Assembly (NCBI GenBank): GCA_023667845.1
Contig: JAMPIU010000206.1
Location: 62,001 to 126,000 of the forward strand
DNA: 64,000 nucleotides
Direction of reading: 5' to 3'
Source of the DNA: Dehalobacter sp.
GTDB lineage: Bacteria; Bacillota; Desulfitobacteriia; Desulfitobacteriales; Syntrophobotulaceae
Shown here: positions 59,305 through 64,000 of the stretch, piece by piece
Position numbering within the stretch: position 1 is the stretch's first letter
Layout: every line of letters starts with the position of its first letter
Position numbers and translations under genes: made by a program
The notes under the pieces: model-generated
Told to the model about the DNA's origin: nothing
The model's input: the letters and a program-made list of their open reading frames with translations, nothing else
The model's database searches: none

Positions 59305-60759
59305 ATGGACAACCTTAAGCAGATTATCACGTCACAGCAAGAAGATATGATCAAATCCCTCCAGGAATGTCTCAGAATCAAAAGCATTACAGGCCAGCAG
59401 GATGGGGTCATCGAGGTTCTGGAATTTTATCTCGGTCTCGCTCAGAAAATGGGCTTTAAGGCCTCTAATTTGGATAACCTGGGCGGGATCATCGAATTCG
59501 GGCAGGGAGATAAGACCATTGGCATGATCGTCCATCTGGACACGGTTCCCGAGGGAACCGGCTGGAATCATCCCCCTTTTGAAGGAGAGCTTCAGGACGG
59601 GAAAATCTTTGGGCGGGGAGCGATTGATGATAAAGGGCCGGCGATCGCCGTCCTCTATGCGCTGAATGCAGTCAAAACGGCCGGAATCCATCCCTGCTGT
59701 AAAGTACAGATCATTATCGGTCTGGACGAGGAAAATGTCTGGAACACGACGCCTAAACTGCTCGAAAAAATTGAAGAACCGGATTTTTCTTTTGTGCCTG
59801 ATTCCGTATTTCCGGTTGTTTGTGCCGAAAAAGGACTACTCTGGCTGGAGCTGAAAAAAGAATTCCGGAAAGATACGAATCAGCTGGACGGCCGGCAGGG
59901 CCATAAGGACCGGCAGTGTCGGCAGAATTACCAGAACCGACAAAACGGGCAGTCTTCTATGACAGTCAAACAGCTTTCCGGCGGAGCAGATTCCCTGAAT
60001 ATTGTCCCTGACTTTTGCGAGGCAGTCCTGACTGCTGATCTGAGTCAGGTTCAAAGTGTCCGCCAGGCGTTAAAAACTTTTCTTGCTGAGACCAAGTATG
60101 ATCTTCAAGCTGAGGAGCAAGAGGAAGGGCTCAAGCTTATTTCCCGCGGCAAGTCCGTCCATGCCTTTAACTGTCAGGAAGGCAGCAATGCAATCTCCCA
60201 GCTCATCGTATTTCTCAGCAGGCTCCATATTGATGAAGATCAAAAAAACTTTATCAGGATCTATGCTGAGAAAATTGGTATGCAATGCTTTGGCGAAGCC
60301 CTGGGCCTTGATCTCGAGGATAAGCTGACCGGGAAGCTTACGTTAAGCCCCGGTTATATCCGGATGGATCAGGCTTCTGTCGACCTGAAAATGGATCTGC
60401 GCTTTCCGTCAGGCCATCACCTGAAGGAAGTCCGGTCTCTAGTAAAATCAGCATTCGCTGTTTTTCAGGCAGATCTTGCGGTTTTGGATGCACTCGAGTC
60501 TTTGAATTTCCCGGAGGATGACCCGCATATCCGTAAACTGATTCAGGTATACCAGGATCACACCGGAGACAAAGAAGCCCATCCCCTTGGGATGGGCGGC
60601 ACTACCTTTGCCAAAGCATTTCAGCGGGCGGTTGCGTTTGGTCCTTCCTTCCCCGGAATGCCCAAAATTGAGCACCAGCCGAATGAATATATAGGAACGG
60701 ATCATCTGATTAGCTGCACGGAGATTTATGCCCGGGCGATCGTCGAACTAACCCGGTGA
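59305..60759 (+). CDS. M20-family metallodipeptidase (PepV/Sapep-like)
   Basis: The protein has 484 residues. Metal-site motifs are GMIVHLDTVPEG (His/Asp), GRGAIDDKGPAIAVL, GLDEENVW (Glu pair) and IEHQPNEYI near the C-terminus (His). The usual lid domain lies between them. An insertion at about residues 192-215 is rich in Arg-Gln-Asn (RQGHKDRQCRQNYQNRQNGQ). AGGAG precedes the ATG. It is convergent with the DUF4097 gene, 11 nt away, with no terminator between. Confidence 0.9.
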   Translation: MDNLKQIITSQQEDMIKSLQECLRIKSITGQQDGVIEVLEFYLGLAQKMGFKASNLDNLGGIIEFGQGDKTIGMIVHLDTVPEGTGWNHPPFEGELQDGKIFGRGAIDDKGPAIAVLYALNAVKTAGIHPCCKVQIIIGLDEENVWNTTPKLLEKIEEPDFSFVPDSVFPVVCAEKGLLWLELKKEFRKDTNQLDGRQGHKDRQCRQNYQNRQNGQSSMTVKQLSGGADSLNIVPDFCEAVLTADLSQVQSVRQALKTFLAETKYDLQAEEQEEGLKLISRGKSVHAFNCQEGSNAISQLIVFLSRLHIDEDQKNFIRIYAEKIGMQCFGEALGLDLEDKLTGKLTLSPGYIRMDQASVDLKMDLRFPSGHHLKEVRSLVKSAFAVFQADLAVLDALESLNFPEDDPHIRKLIQVYQDHTGDKEAHPLGMGGTTFAKAFQRAVAFGPSFPGMPKIEHQPNEYIGTDHLISCTEIYARAIVELTR

Positions 60760-60770
60760 ACCAATGTATC

Positions 60771-61862
60771 TCAGCTTCCCTGCAGGTGAATGCTCCCCTG
60801 ATTGGCATGCAGAGTAATTACTGGAGAATCCTTGCTGATCGTGCCTTCCAGCTGCTGTCCTGTATTTCCCGTATCAACCGCCAGACTTGACGCAAACCCT
60901 TCAAGGCTTATGTCGCCCAATTCTGTGTCCGCTTTAAACGTGCCCTGCTGACTGTCCGGAAGCTTCAGGTTTATAGTCCCCATCTCTGCCCGCAGGGTGA
61001 TGTCCTGCTGGGCTTCCTGACTGGAACTGTAGGATATCTCCCCGCTTTGATTGATGATCTCCACCCGGCCGGCAATATCACTGGCAACGATTTCCCCGAA
61101 TGAATTCCGGATGACTGCGTCCCCTGTAAGGCGAGCAACCTCAATCTTGCCAAATTCCCCTCGTAAATTGACATTGCCGTTCAAATCTCTCACTGTTATC
61201 TCCCCGAATGAATTATTAATCTCATAGGTGAGTTCTTTGGGTACCTTCACGGCATAGTCCACACTTACCTGATAATGATTATTCCCTTTCAGCACAGCGG
61301 CACCCCGGGTATTGACCGCAAGCGTTTCTCCCTCACTGATCTCAACCAGACTCTGGGCGAGCTTTTCAGCATCCTTTTCATCATTGTTTCGAATCGTAAT
61401 TACGGCATCAATCAGAATTTTGTCACCATCTGTGCTTTCCACCAGAATTTTTCCCTGGCTGTTGCTGATCTTCAGTTTATCTACCCCGGTAGCGCTGATG
61501 TCATACGTTTGATTGACAACGGTCTCATTCTCGAAAAGCCCAAACTCATTCAGTACACCGCTGGAAAAACCGCTGTTTAAAAAGCTGCTGACAGCATAGA
61601 CGCCTGAGCTAACTAGGATAATAAAAATAGTCAGGAAAATACTGAGTCCGTCAAACTTCAGTTTGGGCTGTTCTTCGCCGGAAAACTTGGCTGCCTTGAG
61701 ATAGACAAGTATTTCGATACCGAGGATGATCAGGATCACCGGCCACCAGCGAAGGATCATTTTGGCCCCATCCAACCCCTTCAGTTCGCTGATTAGAAGC
61801 AGCAGGCCTGTCGCTATGAGCAAGATTCCCATTGAAACGGTTCCAACTCGCCACTTTCTCAC
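60771..61862 (-). CDS. LiaF-like membrane protein with DUF4097 beta-repeat domain
   Basis: The protein has 363 residues. Three membrane segments lie in the first 95 (VSMGILLIATGLLLLI, ILRWWPVILIILGIEILVYL, LSIFLTIFIILVSSGVYAV). The extracytoplasmic remainder is a repetitive beta-rich DUF4097 region with recurring FGEI, GKIEV and GEISYS elements. It is the last gene of the sigma operon; its GTG start overlaps the preceding stop. It probably senses or reports envelope state, by analogy with LiaF-type proteins. Confidence 0.8.
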   Translation of the reverse strand: MRKWRVGTVSMGILLIATGLLLLISELKGLDGAKMILRWWPVILIILGIEILVYLKAAKFSGEEQPKLKFDGLSIFLTIFIILVSSGVYAVSSFLNSGFSSGVLNEFGLFENETVVNQTYDISATGVDKLKISNSQGKILVESTDGDKILIDAVITIRNNDEKDAEKLAQSLVEISEGETLAVNTRGAAVLKGNNHYQVSVDYAVKVPKELTYEINNSFGEITVRDLNGNVNLRGEFGKIEVARLTGDAVIRNSFGEIVASDIAGRVEIINQSGEISYSSSQEAQQDITLRAEMGTINLKLPDSQQGTFKADTELGDISLEGFASSLAVDTGNTGQQLEGTISKDSPVITLHANQGSIHLQGS

Positions 61863-62749
61863 TCCTGCTCAGCCTCCTTTGCAGCAAATTCCGTCTTTTC
61901 CATCGCCTCCATGGCATCCCTACTGCTATAAACTGCTTCGTCAGTGCTGCCGCCCAAAGCTTCCGGTCTCTCCTTATCCCGGCTGCCCATCATGATTCTG
62001 ACTCCGCCGACGATAAACAGAACTGCAATAACCACCGTTTTTAGATACTCCAAAATTTGATCGCCCAGGAAGAAAACAATCGAGGGCATAACGATCTTAT
62101 TCAAAACCATCAGACAGCCAACAACAATCAGCCCGATCCCAAGATACTTACCGGCTTTTTCCGATAACTGACTATCCCGAAAAATACCGTTGAAATAGGT
62201 AGGCGTTTGTTGTTTTCCCGGATGATTGACTTTATGCATCACATCAAAAATACTGTAAAACCATAGAAGAGGGGCTGCCATCAGCAGAAGAGACATGCTT
62301 AGAAAATCGCTCAGATAAAGTGTCAGGAAAAAAGCTGCCATGAGCTGAAGGCCTTTCTCCATCTGCCCGATATACATATGCCCCGCACCAGGAACAATTG
62401 AAAATGTCACTGCCAGAATCTTGCCGTTCTGGTCTTTCATTTCCTCTTCAATAAGCTGCAGCACCTGCGTGCTGTCCATACCTGCCGCGCCGTACTGGGC
62501 GAACTTCTGGTTGATCCTGTCGGCAAGGATAAGACTGTCTACGACCGCAGCCAGCCAGATAAATGGCAGGATCACAAAAGGCACACCGTCATAGAAGATA
62601 TTCAGCATGGAACAAAACACACCGCTTAAGACTACAAATGCCGAGGCCAGCAGAAATACCAGGCCTCTTTGCAGCAGGCCCAGATAGATATGACCGAGTC
62701 CCGGCAAGCTGGAAAGTATAAACGTTAGAAATTTGCTCTTCCTTTTCAT
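61859..62749 (-). CDS. Polytopic membrane protein of the ECF sigma operon
   Basis: The protein has 296 residues with about six to seven membrane segments in two similar halves: each begins with an SxxPGLGHIYLGLLQRGL-like block (LSSLPGLGHIYLG and FSIVPGAGHMYIG). This PGxGHxYxG repeat is seen in TM2-like/DUF5683-type proteins. ATG at 62749 has AAGGAG upstream, 5 nt after the anti-sigma stop. Function unknown. Confidence 0.8.
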   Translation of the reverse strand: MKRKSKFLTFILSSLPGLGHIYLGLLQRGLVFLLASAFVVLSGVFCSMLNIFYDGVPFVILPFIWLAAVVDSLILADRINQKFAQYGAAGMDSTQVLQLIEEEMKDQNGKILAVTFSIVPGAGHMYIGQMEKGLQLMAAFFLTLYLSDFLSMSLLLMAAPLLWFYSIFDVMHKVNHPGKQQTPTYFNGIFRDSQLSEKAGKYLGIGLIVVGCLMVLNKIVMPSIVFFLGDQILEYLKTVVIAVLFIVGGVRIMMGSRDKERPEALGGSTDEAVYSSRDAMEAMEKTEFAAKEAEQE

Positions 62750-62753
62750 AAAT

Positions 62754-63308
62754 TTACTCCTTCTTTTGAATAATATTCTCAATAATAGACGGACGCTTTT
62801 CCTGAATGACCTTTTTGGTCCATCCGGGCTGAATCAGACTGATTGACGGGTCAAGCCTGTCTTCCACAACCTCGGAAACATGACCATGATTCTTAACCAG
62901 ACCTTCGTTTAAGGCATTGGAAAGACCGCTGATATAGCCCCCTGTCCAGAAAAAGAAGACAATGCTTGCCGCTGCACAGTACGAAATCAAAAGGTTGATC
63001 CTGCTGCCTGACTTGTCCCTGGCTTTTGGGACGGGCTGTTTGAACACTGGTACTAGTCGGGCCGGTGCAATTCCTGCCTGGCTCTTTTTTGATTGGGTCT
63101 GGTTCAGCACACGCGCAGTAAAATCTTCTCCGAGGAGGTATTCCTGACGGCCTTGCTCTTCCAGCAAGTTTAGATAGACTTGAAGACAGGTGTCACAGCT
63201 TAAGAGGTGCTCTTCCATCTCCAAACGTTCTTCCTCGGGCAAAGAACCAGCCAGATAAGAATGCCATTCATTTTCGATATAACATTGAATGCTTTCATTT
63301 TCATTCAT
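62754..63308 (-). CDS. Zinc-finger anti-sigma factor
   Basis: The protein has 184 residues. The N-terminal ZAS motif is EEHLLSCDTCLQVY (HxxxCxxC). A linker and a single membrane segment (about 105-125) precede an extracytoplasmic tail. It overlaps the sigma gene by ATGA, the standard arrangement for an ECF sigma and its cognate inhibitor. Confidence 0.9.
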   Translation of the reverse strand: MNENESIQCYIENEWHSYLAGSLPEEERLEMEEHLLSCDTCLQVYLNLLEEQGRQEYLLGEDFTARVLNQTQSKKSQAGIAPARLVPVFKQPVPKARDKSGSRINLLISYCAAASIVFFFWTGGYISGLSNALNEGLVKNHGHVSEVVEDRLDPSISLIQPGWTKKVIQEKRPSIIENIIQKKE

Positions 63309-63853
63309 GGATTACTCAACTCCTCAAAGCATTCTCTCAAAACTTTTTTCCCCCTGTAAAGCCTCGTTTCCACTGTTCTGACACTGATGTTTTCTTCCTG
63401 AGCAATCTGCCTTGAACTTTTATTTTCCTGATAGGTTTTCCTGATGACTGTCTCGTAGTGCTTCGGGATTCTCTTCAAGCATTGATCCAACAACACCTTC
63501 TCCTCTTCTTTGATGATCATATCCTGGACAGGGGCCCGCCCATCGGCTATGTTTTCGATTTCTGCCAAGCAGATATTTTCCCTCGCCTTCGTATGGACGG
63601 TTTTTCTCTTATAATCGATGGCCTTGTGAAGCGCTATCCTGCTCAGCCAGGTCTTAAATCCCCGGTATTCGTATGTAGAGAGGGATTTATAGACCTGAAG
63701 GAAAGTATCCTGGGTAAGATTCTCAGCTTCGAACGGATCGTGAATAACATTCAGGCAAATCATATAAATCAAATGCTTATATTCGTCTACCAGGGAACGG
63801 AAAGCATCCTGGTCTCCGCTGACTGCCCTTTGGACAATTGTCTCCTGATCGAT
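63305..63853 (-). CDS. ECF-type RNA polymerase sigma factor
   Basis: Region 2 has DPFEAENLTQDTFLQVYKSL and FKTWLSRIALHKAIDYKRK; region 4 has LKRIPKHYETVIRKTYQEN and SSRQIAQEENISVRTVETRLYRGKKVL. In-frame similarity continues upstream of any standard start: DQETIVQRAVSGDQDAFRSL is a typical ECF N-terminus. A strong AAGGAGG is followed 8-10 nt later by ATC at 63853, with no ATG, GTG or TTG in frame nearby. Initiation at AUC is my best reading; the first TTG (63772) would remove half of region 2. Length would be 182 residues. Confidence 0.82.
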   Translation of the reverse strand: MDQETIVQRAVSGDQDAFRSLVDEYKHLIYMICLNVIHDPFEAENLTQDTFLQVYKSLSTYEYRGFKTWLSRIALHKAIDYKRKTVHTKARENICLAEIENIADGRAPVQDMIIKEEEKVLLDQCLKRIPKHYETVIRKTYQENKSSRQIAQEENISVRTVETRLYRGKKVLRECFEELSNP

Positions 63854-63879
63854 CTTTTCCCCCTCCTTTCCCAGAAATA

Positions 63880-63908
63880 TAGACGAGGCTCACGCAGAAT
63901 ATACGTCA
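63880..63908 (-). promoter_or_regulatory. Possible autoregulated ECF promoter
   Basis: Minus-strand TGACGT, 17 nt, CGTCTA. The CGTC -10 is typical of ECF promoters and the -35 is a partial match. Transcription would begin just before the Shine-Dalgarno. Confidence 0.35.
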
Positions 63909-63953
63909 ATTTTTTTCTAATAATGTTCTGGGTATCTCATACAAAATCATTAT

Positions 63954-64000
63954 ACTGGGTTAAGTCTGTACGCCACAATATCCGTGTGCCATGGATGCAC
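63954..64000 (+). repeat. Palindromic element, copy I (cut by window end)
   Basis: GGGTTAAGTCT then GTACGCCACAATATCCG shares the left end of copies A, D and E with a new arm sequence. It runs into GTGCCATGGATGCAC, a hairpin with an ATGGAT loop. The right half is beyond the window. Confidence 0.75.

Noticed and set aside
63305-63772. Accepting the TTG at 63772 as the sigma-factor start
   Set aside because: It would remove about 27 residues of well-conserved region 2 and has no Shine-Dalgarno, whereas a strong one lies before 63853.
1-64000. tRNA or rRNA genes
   Set aside because: I saw no cloverleaf with a GGTTCGAATCC-type T arm and no rRNA-like sequence in the gaps.

Overview
The window is 64 kb of low-to-mid G+C chromosomal DNA from an endospore-forming Firmicute. 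Supporting genes are the spore protease gpr, ylbJ, a sigma-G type promoter at gpr, and a complete B. subtilis-like ylo-type housekeeping supercluster. Gene order (def-fmt-yugP-rsmB-rlmN-FHA-FHA-prpC-rodA-pbp-prkC-rsgA-rpe-thiN, then rpmB, asp23-fakA-sdaAB-sdaAA-recG) and the combination of families suggest a member of the Peptococcaceae/Desulfitobacteriia (Desulfitobacterium, Dehalobacter or a relative). The genus is an inference, not something the sequence proves.

Layout. 1-2 kb: 3' part of a membrane GGDEF-EAL protein. 2-6.3 kb: a methylthioadenosine salvage trio (mtaD, mtnA, an MtnP-family phosphorylase) with ftsY. 6.3-7 kb: a cluster of nested palindromic repeats. 7-15 kb: smc, rnc, acpP, plsX, rpmF, yceD, ackA. 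15-19 kb: ylbJ, a coiled-coil protein, rsmD, gpr and an unlisted 44-codon SASP-like gene. 19-26 kb: recG, the two serine dehydratase subunits, a second repeat cluster, fakA-like and asp23-like genes. 26-36 kb: rpmB, thiN, rpe, rsgA, then a cell-wall/Ser-Thr phosphorylation cluster (PASTA kinase, class B PBP, RodA/FtsW, PP2C phosphatase, two FHA proteins) and rlmN. 36-43 kb: rsmB, yugP, fmt, def, priA. 43-46 kb: a solitary N6-adenine DNA methyltransferase and metF. 46-55 kb: the purine operon purEBCFMNHD, driven by a promoter under a PurR box pair, lacking purSQL and purK. 55-64 kb: an HD-GYP protein, a GntR-ABC operon, a broken hemerythrin, an M20 dipeptidase and an ECF sigma/anti-sigma/membrane protein/DUF4097 operon.

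The main unexplained signal is a family of about nine intergenic palindromic elements (roughly 60-170 bp each, near 6.4-7.0, 23.1-23.6, 36.5, 39.9, 40.6 and 63.96 kb). Outer arms and inner stems differ between copies, but the changes are compensatory within each copy. Apical loops are conserved as NTCCNT, which on the other strand is ANGGAN, the hexaloop recognised by CsrA/RsmE proteins. They are either a structured non-autonomous mobile element or a structured RNA family. Other notable points are an AUC-like start for the ECF sigma gene, a phosphorylase with a 6-oxopurine-type Asn next to an MTA deaminase, and a hemerythrin with an in-frame stop plus a lost iron ligand.

Start codons were re-chosen from ribosome binding sites and family lengths where the longest reading frame was clearly too long. 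All functional calls are from reading the sequence; no database search was possible.
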